Shown here: positions 44,101 through 51,731 of the stretch, in pieces
Layout of the letters: each line of letters starts with the position of its first letter
Numbering within the stretch: position 1 is the stretch's first letter
Source of the DNA: Flavonifractor sp. An306
GTDB taxonomy: Bacteria; Bacillota; Clostridia; Oscillospirales; Oscillospiraceae
NCBI RefSeq assembly: GCF_002159455.1
Contig: NZ_NFIQ01000021.1
Coordinates: 1 to 56,399 of the forward strand
DNA length: 56,399 nucleotides
Direction of reading: 5' to 3'
Notes under the pieces: generated by a model
The model's input: the letters and a program-made list of their open reading frames with translations, nothing else
Told to the model about the DNA's origin: nothing
The model's database searches: none
Program-made: the position numbers and the translations under genes

Positions 44101-44426
44101 CTACCGCCGGAGCCATCGCCGCCATCGCAGTGATGGCCGTCGTCACCTTTCTCACCCGGGCCCTCCCCTTCCTGCTCTTTGACCGGGGCTCCTCGCCCCC
44201 CAAGCTGGTGCTCTACCTGGGCCGGGTGCTCCCCCCCGCCATCATCGCCATGCTCATCATCTACTGCCTGAAGGACCTGTCCTTCCTCTCCCTGGGGGGC
44301 TGGGCCCCCCAGCTCATCTCGGTGGCGGCGGTGGTGGCCCTCCACCTGTGGAAGCACAACAACCTGCTGAGCATCTTCGGCGGCACCATCCTGTACATGG
44401 TACTGGTACAGACGGTGTTCGCGTAA
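44094..44426 (+). CDS. azlD: AzlD family branched-chain amino-acid exporter, small subunit
   Basis: 110 residues with four hydrophobic helices. [14 protein letters not shown] near 18-31, [20 protein letters not shown] near 42-61 and a final helix before LVQTVFA are the AzlD pattern. It is the obligate partner of AzlC. The ATG at 44094 overlaps the last codons of azlC (ATGCTGA), indicating translational coupling. A very strong terminator follows three bases after the stop. Confidence 0.93.
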   Translation: MLTTAGAIAAIAVMAVVTFLTRALPFLLFDRGSSPPKLVLYLGRVLPPAIIAMLIIYCLKDLSFLSLGGWAPQLISVAAVVALHLWKHNNLLSIFGGTILYMVLVQTVFA

Positions 44427-44428
44427 CG

Positions 44429-44469
44429 AAAAAAGGGCGGGCGGCCGGTGGGCCGCCCGCCCTTTTTTT
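44429..44469 (+). terminator. Terminator after azlCD
   Basis: Perfect 18-base stem AAAAAAGGGCGGGCGGCC / GGCCGCCCGCCCTTTTTT with GGTG loop and T-run. Confidence 0.93.
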
Positions 44470-44480
44470 GCCCAAATGCA

Positions 44481-44517
44481 GAAACACAGGCCCGCCGCCT
44501 ACGCGGGCCTGTGTTTC
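44481..44517. terminator. Hairpin that probably ends the mrp transcript
   Basis: 15-base perfect stem GAAACACAGGCCCGC / GCGGGCCTGTGTTTC with a seven-base loop. It lies about 120 bases after the mrp stop on the minus strand, with only a weak T-rich tail. A second small dyad, GTGGTC-TTTTT-GACCAC, sits at 44551-44567. Confidence 0.6.
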
Positions 44518-44637
44518 CGGAATTGAAAGAAGAGAGGAAAGAGAGGGAGTGTGGTCTTTTTGACCACGGTTTTATCCTAAAGCCCGGCTGTGAACCTGTT
44601 TTGAACCGAATGTGAACGATTTGTGAAAATCCGTCCC

Positions 44638-45468
44638 TTATCCTTCCTGCTCCGCCAGAGCCTGGGCTACCTGGGTCAAATAGTTGTGCTCCAGCTCCTC
44701 AATGCGGCCGCTGTCGCAGGCGGCGGCCACCGCCGGGTCGATGGGCAGCTGGGCCAGCACCTTCAGCCCCAGCTCTTTGGCCACCTGCTCAATGCGGCTC
44801 TCGCCGAAGATGGCGTGGCGCTTGCCGCAGTCGGGGCACTGGAAGTAGGAGTAGTTCTCCACCAGGCCCAGCACAGGAATGTGCATCATCTCGGCCATCT
44901 TCACCGCCTTGGTGACGATCATGCTCACCAGGTCCTGGGGAGAGGTGACCACCACGATGCCGTCCACCGGCAGGGACTGGAACACGGTGAGGGGCACGTC
45001 GCCGGTTCCGGGGGGCATATCCACAAACAGATAGTCCACGTCCCCCCAGATAACGTCGGTCCAGAACTGCTTCACCGCCCCGGCAATGACGGGGCCCCGC
45101 CACACCACCGGGTCGGTCTCGTGCTCGGTGAGCAGGTTCAGGCTCATGATCTCAATGCCGGTGCGGGTCTCGGCGGGGTAGATGCCCAGCTCGCTGCCCT
45201 CGGCCCGGGTGTGGATGCCGAAGGCGGTGGGGATGGAGGGGCCGGTGATGTCGGCGTCCAGCACGCCCACCTTCTTGCCCAGCCGGCGCATGGCCACCGC
45301 CAGGGAGGAGGTCACCAGGCTCTTGCCCACGCCCCCCTTGCCGCTGACCACGGCGATGACCTTGCCCACGTGGGACAGGCCGTTCACCGGCACCTGGAGG
45401 TCCTGGGGAGCGGTGCGCTCGGCGCAGCTCTCCCCGCAGGTGGAGCAGTTGTGGGTACATTCTGACAT
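44638..45468 (-). CDS. mrp: Mrp/NBP35-family iron-sulfur carrier ATPase
   Basis: 276 residues. Walker A GKGGVGKS near 43-50, the DADITGPS and DMPPGTGDV segments and the NYSYFQCPDCGKRH C-x2-C motif near 205-215 define the Mrp/ApbC family of P-loop ATPases that assemble and hand over [4Fe-4S] clusters. The N-terminus has a C-x3-C-x2-C-x3-C set (CTHNCSTCGESC), the kind of extra site found in Clostridia and archaeal members. Many Fe-S enzymes in this window (PFOR, AsrABC, HemZ, MiaB) are likely clients. It is the last gene of the reverse block. Confidence 0.94.
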   Translation of the reverse strand: MSECTHNCSTCGESCAERTAPQDLQVPVNGLSHVGKVIAVVSGKGGVGKSLVTSSLAVAMRRLGKKVGVLDADITGPSIPTAFGIHTRAEGSELGIYPAETRTGIEIMSLNLLTEHETDPVVWRGPVIAGAVKQFWTDVIWGDVDYLFVDMPPGTGDVPLTVFQSLPVDGIVVVTSPQDLVSMIVTKAVKMAEMMHIPVLGLVENYSYFQCPDCGKRHAIFGESRIEQVAKELGLKVLAQLPIDPAVAAACDSGRIEELEHNYLTQVAQALAEQEG

Positions 45469-45501
45469 GTCGTTCTGCCTTCTTTCGTAAATGGTGGGTT
45501 T

Positions 45502-46449
45502 TCAGGAATAGTGATAGCTGCCCCCGCCGATGAACTCCCGGATCAGGGACTCCCCGGACACCAGCGCCGGGTCCAGGGGGGCGAAGTACCGGAAGGAATC
45601 CACCAGGTCGTGGAACTCCTTGTACCGGGGGTTGTCCCCAGGCACCTGGTCCACCGCCTTGCCCAGAACGTCGGCGTAGTTGGCGAACACCGCCGGCTCG
45701 TAGGGCAGGGAGGAGTCGATGATGATGTTGGCCCGGTTTTTGAAGGGGGATATGTACATTTTCTCCCCCCGGCGCACATTATACCACATCATCAGGGTTT
45801 CCAGCAGGTCGGTGCCCCGGAAGTTGTAGTCCCGCACCGCCCGGCGGGAAATGCGCATCCAGGTGCCCTTGAAGCGCATCTCCTCCCCCTCCAGCACGTT
45901 GGAGCGGGCGGAGATGTACAGCCCCGTGGCCTCGGGATGGCGGCTGAAGATGTCGTCGTTGAGGGCGTGAATACCCTCGAAAATGGCGATCTCGTTCTTG
46001 TCCAGCTTCAGGGGGGTGCCCCGGCTGTCGTTGCGCATCTGCCGGGCGAACTCAAACTTGGGCACGATCACCCAGTCCCCCCGGGAGAGCCTGGTGAAGG
46101 TGTCGTCCAGCAGCTCCATGTCCAGCAGCGTGGGAGACTCGAAGTCGATGTCCCCCTCCGGCGTCCGGGGGGCGGTCTTGCGGTTGAGGGTCTTGAAGTA
46201 GTTGTCCATGGAGATGGTGTGGGTGTTCACCCCACGCCGCTTCAGCTCCTGCTCCAGCTTGAGGGCGGTGGTGGTCTTGCCCGAGCCGGAGGGGCCGGAC
46301 AGCAGCACGATGGGGCTGACCTTCATCCGCTCCAGGATGCGGTCCACGGCGGCGTCGATGCGGCTCTGATAGGCGGCGTCACACTGCTCCAGAAAGCCCT
46401 TGGGGTCGGTCTCCAGGCCCCGGTTGATGTCGCTGAGCTGATAGGGCAT
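45502..46449 (-). CDS. Nucleoside (uridine) kinase family protein
   Basis: 315 residues from ATG after AGGAGGGA. Walker A is LLSGPSGSGKTTTA near 48-61. The SMDNYFKTL segment and the FEGIHALND segment match uridine kinase/phosphoribulokinase family members. Clostridia often have a longer version with a TGS-like N-terminal domain; here the N-terminal extension is only about 45 residues. It probably phosphorylates uridine or cytidine in salvage, but related phosphoribulokinase-type enzymes exist. Four bases separate it from hemZ upstream, so the two are co-transcribed. Confidence 0.88.
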   Translation of the reverse strand: MPYQLSDINRGLETDPKGFLEQCDAAYQSRIDAAVDRILERMKVSPIVLLSGPSGSGKTTTALKLEQELKRRGVNTHTISMDNYFKTLNRKTAPRTPEGDIDFESPTLLDMELLDDTFTRLSRGDWVIVPKFEFARQMRNDSRGTPLKLDKNEIAIFEGIHALNDDIFSRHPEATGLYISARSNVLEGEEMRFKGTWMRISRRAVRDYNFRGTDLLETLMMWYNVRRGEKMYISPFKNRANIIIDSSLPYEPAVFANYADVLGKAVDQVPGDNPRYKEFHDLVDSFRYFAPLDPALVSGESLIREFIGGGSYHYS

Positions 46450-46452
46450 ACG

Positions 46453-47940
46453 TTATCCCTCCTGTTCTGACTGGTAGAAGCGGACCGCCTGGGCCTTTTC
46501 GGCGCACACGGCGTCGATCCGCTCCAAATATTCCTTGGGGTACTTGGGGTTGGCGATGCGGACAATGCGCCCGGCCGCCGGGTCCACCAGCTTGGTCATG
46601 CCGCCGCCCCCCAGAGACAAGATGGTGTGCAGCTCCTCCATCATGCAGATGTTGTACAGGCTCTCGGTGCCCGGCAGGCACCAGCCCACGTTCTCAAAGG
46701 AGCCGGACATATACTTCTGCCGGTACAGGTAGTAGGGCGCCTGCCCCGCCGAGCGCAGGGCGGCCCAGGCGTAATCCAGCATGGCGGCCACGTCGCCCCC
46801 GGAGGGGATGGCGGAGCCCTCCTCCATGAGCCGGGAGCCCTTTTTCAGGGCCAGGGTGTGGACGGTGATATTCTCCGGGGCCAGCTCCAGCACCCGGTCC
46901 AGGGAGGCGCGGAAGCCGTCCGGCGTGTCGGCGGGCAGTCCGGCGATCAGGTCCATGTTGACGCAGGGGATACCGCTCTCCCGCACCAGGCGGAAGGCCT
47001 CCAGAATGTCGGCCGAGCGGTGGGCGCGGCCCATGGCGGAGAGCACATGGTCCTCCATGGTCTGGGGATTCACCGACACCCGGCCGCACCCCCGCTTTGC
47101 CAGCACCGCCAGCTTTTCCCGGGTGATGGTGTCCGGCCGGCCGGCCTCCACCGTGTACTCGGTGCAGCCGGACAGGTCCATGCGGTCGGAAAGCTCCCCC
47201 ATCACCCGGTCCAGCTGCTGGGCCGTCAGGGTAGTGGGGGTGCCGCCTCCGAAGTAGATGGTGCGCACCTTTAGCCCCGCCTCCTCCAGCACCCTGCCGG
47301 TGGCGGCGATCTCCCGGGACAGGGCCTCCAGAAAGGGGTCGATGAGCTTCAGGGACCGGCCCACGTCGGCGGAGACAAAGGAGCAGTAGGCGCACCGGGT
47401 GGGACAGAAGGGGATGCCCACATAGAGGGACACCTCCTTTGGCTGCAAGGAGGCCGAGGCCGCCAGGGAGGCTTTGGCGCAGTCCATGGCCAGCGCCCGC
47501 CGGAGGGGGGAGACGTGATAGGTGTCCTTCAGCACCCGCTCCGCCTGGGCGGGGGTGGCTCCGGCCAGCATGGCCTTGGTGGGGATCTTCACCGGCCGCA
47601 CCCCGGTGAGGGCCCCCCAGGGGGGCTCATAGCCCAGCAGGGCGGTGCCCGCCTGGTAAAAGGCCAGCTTTAAAATCTGCTGAAAGGCCCGGTCCCGGGC
47701 CACCTTGTCCTCCGACCGGGGCAGGGGGCACCGCCGGGTTTTCCGGCAGGATTGCCCCCGCCAGGTGAGGGCGGCGGTGGCGGTGGCCCACTGGTTCCCC
47801 AGGCTGAGGGAGAGAATCAGGTGGTCCTCCCCTTCCTGCGGCCGCCCGGCGGGGTACTCCGGCCGCTGATCTTGAAAGAGGGTCAATAACATCTGCTCGG
47901 CGGCGTATTTGTAGTCGTGGCCGTGAAAATAGAGTTTCAT
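46453..47940 (-). CDS. hemZ: Coproporphyrinogen III dehydrogenase-like radical SAM enzyme HemZ
   Basis: 495 residues from ATG 47940; a longer upstream frame has no start signals. The radical-SAM motif is CPTRCAYCSF (C-x3-C-x2-C), followed by the TIYFGGGTPTTL and VSVNPQTMEDHVL segments of the HemN/HemW family. The N-terminal 160 residues are the HemZ-specific region (MKLYFHGHDYKYAAEQML). HemZ is reported to perform oxygen-independent oxidative decarboxylation in porphyrin synthesis, but many relatives act in heme chaperoning (HemW), so the exact reaction is open. It runs with the nucleoside kinase and mrp downstream. Confidence 0.9.
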   Translation of the reverse strand: MKLYFHGHDYKYAAEQMLLTLFQDQRPEYPAGRPQEGEDHLILSLSLGNQWATATAALTWRGQSCRKTRRCPLPRSEDKVARDRAFQQILKLAFYQAGTALLGYEPPWGALTGVRPVKIPTKAMLAGATPAQAERVLKDTYHVSPLRRALAMDCAKASLAASASLQPKEVSLYVGIPFCPTRCAYCSFVSADVGRSLKLIDPFLEALSREIAATGRVLEEAGLKVRTIYFGGGTPTTLTAQQLDRVMGELSDRMDLSGCTEYTVEAGRPDTITREKLAVLAKRGCGRVSVNPQTMEDHVLSAMGRAHRSADILEAFRLVRESGIPCVNMDLIAGLPADTPDGFRASLDRVLELAPENITVHTLALKKGSRLMEEGSAIPSGGDVAAMLDYAWAALRSAGQAPYYLYRQKYMSGSFENVGWCLPGTESLYNICMMEELHTILSLGGGGMTKLVDPAAGRIVRIANPKYPKEYLERIDAVCAEKAQAVRFYQSEQEG

Positions 47941-47969
47941 GGCGTGGAAAATCCTTTCCTGGGAAATGG

Positions 47970-48575
47970 TCAGGCCATGGCCTCCCGCATATAGTAGTTG
48001 GTTTTCCGCTCGGTCTCCAGGGTGGAGGCCCCCATGTGGCCGGGGAGCACGTGGTAGTCCCCGGGCAGCTGGCCCAGCCGCTTGAGGGAGGCCATCAGCT
48101 GCTCGTAGGAGCCGCCGGGGAAGTCGGTGCGGCCCATGGAGCCCTGGAACAGGGTGTCCCCGGTGAACAGGGCCTCTCCCGCCTGCAGGCACACCCCGCC
48201 GGGGGTGTGGCCGGGGGTGTGGAGCACCGAGATGGTCAGGCTTCCCAGGGTGAGGGTGTCCCCCTCCCCGTAGGGCACGGTGTCCACCCCGATGGCGGGG
48301 AACACCTGGGTGCCCAGCAGCTGGGCGTCGGCGGGATGGAGGTACACCGGCACGCCGGGCAGGGCCCTGCACAGCTCGGCCACCCCGCCGGTGTGGTCAA
48401 AGTGGGCGTGGGTCAGCAGGATCAGCTTGATCTCCACCCCGTCGGCCTTGGCCCGGTCCAGGATGCGGGCCCCCTCCCCGCCGGGGTCGATGACGGCGGC
48501 GGCGTTGGTGCTCTCGTCCTCCAGCAGATAGCAGTTGGTGCCGATGGGCCCCACCTGCAGCACGGAAATTTTCAT
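47970..48575 (-). CDS. MBL-fold metallo-hydrolase (glyoxalase II-like)
   Basis: 201 residues. The metal motif LLTHAHFDHTGG near 54-65, VLHTPGHTPGGVCL near 116-129 and LFTGDTLFQGSMGRTDFPGG near 136-155 place it in the YcbL/glyoxalase II-like branch. The small size without the C-terminal helical domain of true glyoxalase II suits YcbL-type thioester hydrolases. It begins with MKISVLQVGPIGTNCYLL after a GAAAGGGG ribosome site, 17 bases after dtd, and hemZ follows 29 bases on. Substrate unknown. Confidence 0.9.
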   Translation of the reverse strand: MKISVLQVGPIGTNCYLLEDESTNAAAVIDPGGEGARILDRAKADGVEIKLILLTHAHFDHTGGVAELCRALPGVPVYLHPADAQLLGTQVFPAIGVDTVPYGEGDTLTLGSLTISVLHTPGHTPGGVCLQAGEALFTGDTLFQGSMGRTDFPGGSYEQLMASLKRLGQLPGDYHVLPGHMGASTLETERKTNYYMREAMA

Positions 48576-48592
48576 GGGAATTTACCCCTTTC

Positions 48593-49036
48593 TCACATCT
48601 GATCGGTGTCCAGCAGAATGGTCACCGGGCCGTCGTTCTGGGAAAAAACCTGCATGTCGGCGCCGAACTCGCCGTGCTGGACGGTAAAGCCCCTGGCGGC
48701 GCACTCGGCCATGAACTTCTCATACAGGGGAATGGCGATGTCCGGCTTGGCAGCCCCGGTGAAGCCAGGGCGGCGGGATTTGGTGTCGGCGTACAGGGTG
48801 AACTGGCTCACCACCAGCAGGCTCCCCCCCACCGCCTCCAGATTCAGGTTCATCTTCTCGTTCTCGTCCTCGAAGATCCGCAGGCCGCACACCTTGTCGG
48901 CCATTTTCACCGCCTGGGCCTCGGTGTCGGTGGGGGCCACCCCCAGCAGTACCAGAAAGCCCTGGCCGATCTCCCCGTTCACCTTGCCGTCAATGGTGAC
49001 GGAGGCGTTTTTCACTCTGGTTACAACCGCGCGCAT
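48593..49036 (-). CDS. dtd: D-aminoacyl-tRNA deacylase
   Basis: 147 residues, full length. It has MRAVVTRVKNASVTIDG at the start, the SQFTLYADTKSRRPGF motif near 77-92 and the NDGPVTILLDT motif at the C-terminus (the Gly-cis-Pro element that recognises D-amino acids). It removes D-amino acids and glycine wrongly attached to tRNAs. Its upstream neighbour is a degenerate alanine-racemase-fold protein, so the pairing with a possible D-amino-acid-related protein is suggestive but unproven. Confidence 0.97.
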   Translation of the reverse strand: MRAVVTRVKNASVTIDGKVNGEIGQGFLVLLGVAPTDTEAQAVKMADKVCGLRIFEDENEKMNLNLEAVGGSLLVVSQFTLYADTKSRRPGFTGAAKPDIAIPLYEKFMAECAARGFTVQHGEFGADMQVFSQNDGPVTILLDTDQM

Positions 49037-49062
49037 AGCGTAACATTCCTTTCTCAGCGTTC

Positions 49063-50130
49063 TCAGCGGTATTCCCGCATAAAACCCCTGGCGAACAGGG
49101 GGTCGATGTCAAACACCGCCTTGTCTCCGGCGGAGCACTTCAGGTCGGTGACGTCCACGATGGTCTCGATGGCGCCGATGCCACCCAGCACCCGGGCCTT
49201 CTGGCCGTTGATCCGGACGGTGCGCTTCCGCCGGGCCAGCCACCGGCGGAAGGCCACAAACAGGCCGTCGGTGCGGGGGCGCACCAGGCCAAAGCCGTTC
49301 TGGTAGCCCACCGGCAGCACCGCCACCCGGACGGGCCGCTTGAGGGCCTTAGGGTGGTCGCCCCCCACGGTGTGGCCCTTGGGTAGCCACCGGGTCTCCT
49401 CAATGCCCACCTCGCCGTAGCCCACCCGGCGCAGGTTGTCCCCCCGCCGCCGGCGGCACCGGCCCAGCAGGGCCGAGCCCGCCCGCACCCCGTCCAGACG
49501 GGCCTGGGCGCAGTGGAGCAGGGCGTAGGACCCGGCGGCATGGACGATGCCGGTCTCAAACCCGGCGGCGCGGATGGCGTCCACCGCCTGGGTGAAGTCG
49601 GCCAGCTGGCCGTCCAGATCCTTGCCGTTGGGCTTTAAGGTGTGCAGCTGGGTACACAGGCCGGACACCGCCACGTTGGGCAGGTTGCGGTACACTGAGA
49701 GGATTTTTTCCGGCTCCTCCGCCAGAAAGCCGCCAAAACCCATGCCGGTGTCAATCTGGATGTGGGCCTCGGCCACGGTGGAGCGGCCCTCCGCCACGGC
49801 GTTGAGGGCCAGGCCGGTGTCCACCGAGCCGATGGTACACACCACGTTCAGGTCCAGGAACTGCTCCAGCTCCTCCCGGTCGGTGGTGGGGCGGAGCATG
49901 AGGATCTCCTCCTCCACAAAGCCCGCCTTGCGCAGGGCGGCGGCCTCCGCCACCTCGCTGACGGCGAAGCGGCCGATGCCCTCCTCCCGGAGGACCCGGG
50001 CCAGCTCCACCAGACCGGCCCCCTGGCCGTCTCCGGTGAGCACGGCGTAGATCACGGCCTCCCCCGCCCGCTCCTTTACCACCGAGATATTGTGTTTGAG
50101 CGCGTCCCGCTCGATGACCAGTGTTTTCAA
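49063..50130 (-). CDS. Alanine-racemase-fold protein without the catalytic residues
   Basis: 355 residues from TTG 50130, giving the usual Alr opening MKTLVIERDALKHNISVV. A longer frame reaching 50202 runs through a clear promoter and is not used. The (beta/alpha)8 barrel and C-terminal beta domain are recognisable (VSEVAEAAALRKAG, HIQIDTGMG, AVLPVGYQNGFG). The PLP lysine of VVKANAYGHG is replaced (AVLTGDGQGAG: Thr32, and Gln36 for Tyr), the partner Tyr of VSYG is replaced (HTVGGDH), and the CMDQ segment is GAIE. It should not racemise alanine. It could bind another ligand or act as a scaffold. It is the first gene of the reverse block with dtd, an MBL hydrolase and hemZ. Confidence 0.8.
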   Translation of the reverse strand: MKTLVIERDALKHNISVVKERAGEAVIYAVLTGDGQGAGLVELARVLREEGIGRFAVSEVAEAAALRKAGFVEEEILMLRPTTDREELEQFLDLNVVCTIGSVDTGLALNAVAEGRSTVAEAHIQIDTGMGFGGFLAEEPEKILSVYRNLPNVAVSGLCTQLHTLKPNGKDLDGQLADFTQAVDAIRAAGFETGIVHAAGSYALLHCAQARLDGVRAGSALLGRCRRRRGDNLRRVGYGEVGIEETRWLPKGHTVGGDHPKALKRPVRVAVLPVGYQNGFGLVRPRTDGLFVAFRRWLARRKRTVRINGQKARVLGGIGAIETIVDVTDLKCSAGDKAVFDIDPLFARGFMREYR

Positions 50131-50173
50131 GCCGTCCGCCGCCTTTCTCCATTGGGAAATTCCAAGTGCCTCT

Positions 50174-50202
50174 ATTATATACGCTGGCAAAGTTTCCGTC
50201 AA
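50174..50202 (-). promoter_or_regulatory. Promoter of the racemase-fold gene
   Basis: Minus strand: TTGACG (50197-50202), 17-base gap, TATAAT (50174-50179). It lies within the longest possible reading frame, so the actual start must be downstream of it. Confidence 0.85.
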
Positions 50203-50219
50203 TGAAAAGGGCTTGCCGC

Positions 50220-50248
50220 TTGTGTTTTCCCGGGAAAAGTGGTATCAT
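50220..50248 (+). promoter_or_regulatory. Promoter of miaB
   Basis: TTGTGT (50220-50225), 17-base gap, TATCAT (50243-50248), about 35 bases before the start. It is divergent from the racemase-fold promoter. Confidence 0.65.
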
Positions 50249-50283
50249 TTTAAATTAAGACCCTATCATTTGGAGGAACTGCT

Positions 50284-51690
50284 TTGAACCAACAGACCAC
50301 AATCATCACCCCCCAGGAAGTGGAGCGGCAGCGGGAATTCTGCCAGAAGATCCACGAGCGCAACGCCGCCCGGCCCACCCCGCCGCTGGCCTTTGTGGAC
50401 ACCTACGGCTGCCAGCAGAACGAGGCCGACTCCGAGCGGCTGCGGGGCTACCTGCGGGAGATGGGATATGAATTTACCGACAGCGAGGCCCAGGCTGACC
50501 TGATCCTCATCAACACCTGCGCCATCCGGGAGCACGCCGAGATGCGGGTGCTGGGCAACGTGGGGGCCCTGGTCCACACCAAGCGGGCCAAGCCCGGCCA
50601 GCTCATCTGCGTGTGCGGCTGCATGGCCCAGGAGCCCCACCGGGCCCAGAAGATCAAGGAGAGCTACCGCCAGGTGGACCTGGTGTTCGGCCCCCATGCC
50701 CTGTGGCGGTTCCCCGAGCTGCTGCACCGGCTGGTGACCCGCCGGGGGCGGATCTTCGACATCACCGACGAGCCCGGCTCCATCGCCGAGGGCATCCCGG
50801 TGGCCCGGCAGGACAGGGTGAAGGCCTGGGTGTCCATCATGTACGGCTGCAACAACTTCTGCACCTACTGCATCGTGCCCTACGTCCGGGGCCGGGAGCG
50901 CTCCCGCCGGCCGGAGGTGATCCTGGAGGAGATCCGGGGCCTGGCGGAAGAGGGATACAAGGACATCACCCTGCTGGGCCAGAACGTCAACTCCTACGGC
51001 AAGGACCTGGAGGAGCCCATGGACTTTGCCGACCTGTTGAAGGCGGCCGCTGAGATCCCCGGGGACTTTCTGCTGCGCTTCATGACCAGCCACCCCAAGG
51101 ACGCCTCCCAGAAGCTCTTTGACACCATGGCCTCCTCCCCCAAGATCGCCCCCTGCTTTCACCTGCCCTTCCAGGCGGGCAGCGACCGGGTGCTCAAGGC
51201 CATGAACCGGGTATATGACCGTGCTGGCTATCTGGACAAGGTGCGCCGGCTGCGGGAGGCCATCCCCGACGTGGTGATCACCTCCGACGTGATCGTGGGA
51301 TTTCCCGGGGAAAGGGCCGAGGATTTTGAGCAGACCATGACCTTGCTGGACGAGGTGCGCTTTGACGCCCTGTTCACCTTTATCTACTCCCCCCGGGTGG
51401 GTACCCCCGCCGCCAAGATGGAGGACCCGGTCTCCAAGGAGGAGAAGGCGGCCTGGTTCCAGCGGCTGGTGGAGCGGCAGGACCAGATTTCCGAGGAAAA
51501 GCACGCTGCCTATATCGGCAGGACGGTGCGCTGCCTGGTGGACGGCGCCGACGACAAGGGCCTCACCGCCCGCACCCCCAGCAACCGGCTGGTGCGGCTG
51601 ACGGGGGATGAGTCCCTGATCGGCCAGTTTGTAAACGTGAAGATCACCGGGGCCAACAAGTGGTCCCTCACCGGGGAGCCGGCGGAATAA
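50284..51690 (+). CDS. miaB: tRNA-2-methylthio-N6-isopentenyladenosine synthase MiaB
   Basis: 468 residues from TTG after TTGGAGGA. The methylthiotransferase domain (about 38-160) has three cluster cysteines (DTYGCQQN, INTCAIRE, VCGCMAQ). The radical-SAM motif is YGCNNFCTYCIVPYVRG (C-x3-C-x2-C) near 200, and a TRAM domain ends the protein (residues about 400-465). It adds a methylthio group to A37 of tRNAs reading UNN codons. It is followed by mutS after a 41-base gap, a common pairing in Clostridia. Confidence 0.96.
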   Translation: MNQQTTIITPQEVERQREFCQKIHERNAARPTPPLAFVDTYGCQQNEADSERLRGYLREMGYEFTDSEAQADLILINTCAIREHAEMRVLGNVGALVHTKRAKPGQLICVCGCMAQEPHRAQKIKESYRQVDLVFGPHALWRFPELLHRLVTRRGRIFDITDEPGSIAEGIPVARQDRVKAWVSIMYGCNNFCTYCIVPYVRGRERSRRPEVILEEIRGLAEEGYKDITLLGQNVNSYGKDLEEPMDFADLLKAAAEIPGDFLLRFMTSHPKDASQKLFDTMASSPKIAPCFHLPFQAGSDRVLKAMNRVYDRAGYLDKVRRLREAIPDVVITSDVIVGFPGERAEDFEQTMTLLDEVRFDALFTFIYSPRVGTPAAKMEDPVSKEEKAAWFQRLVERQDQISEEKHAAYIGRTVRCLVDGADDKGLTARTPSNRLVRLTGDESLIGQFVNVKITGANKWSLTGEPAE

Positions 51691-51731
51691 GGGCCGCCCC
51701 CCATTTCAATGCTTAGAACAGGAGAACCGCT

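Noticed and set aside
50131-50202. Start of the racemase-fold gene at 50202
   Set aside because: The extra 24 codons contain the -35 and -10 of the gene's own promoter; TTG 50130 gives the normal Alr N-terminus.
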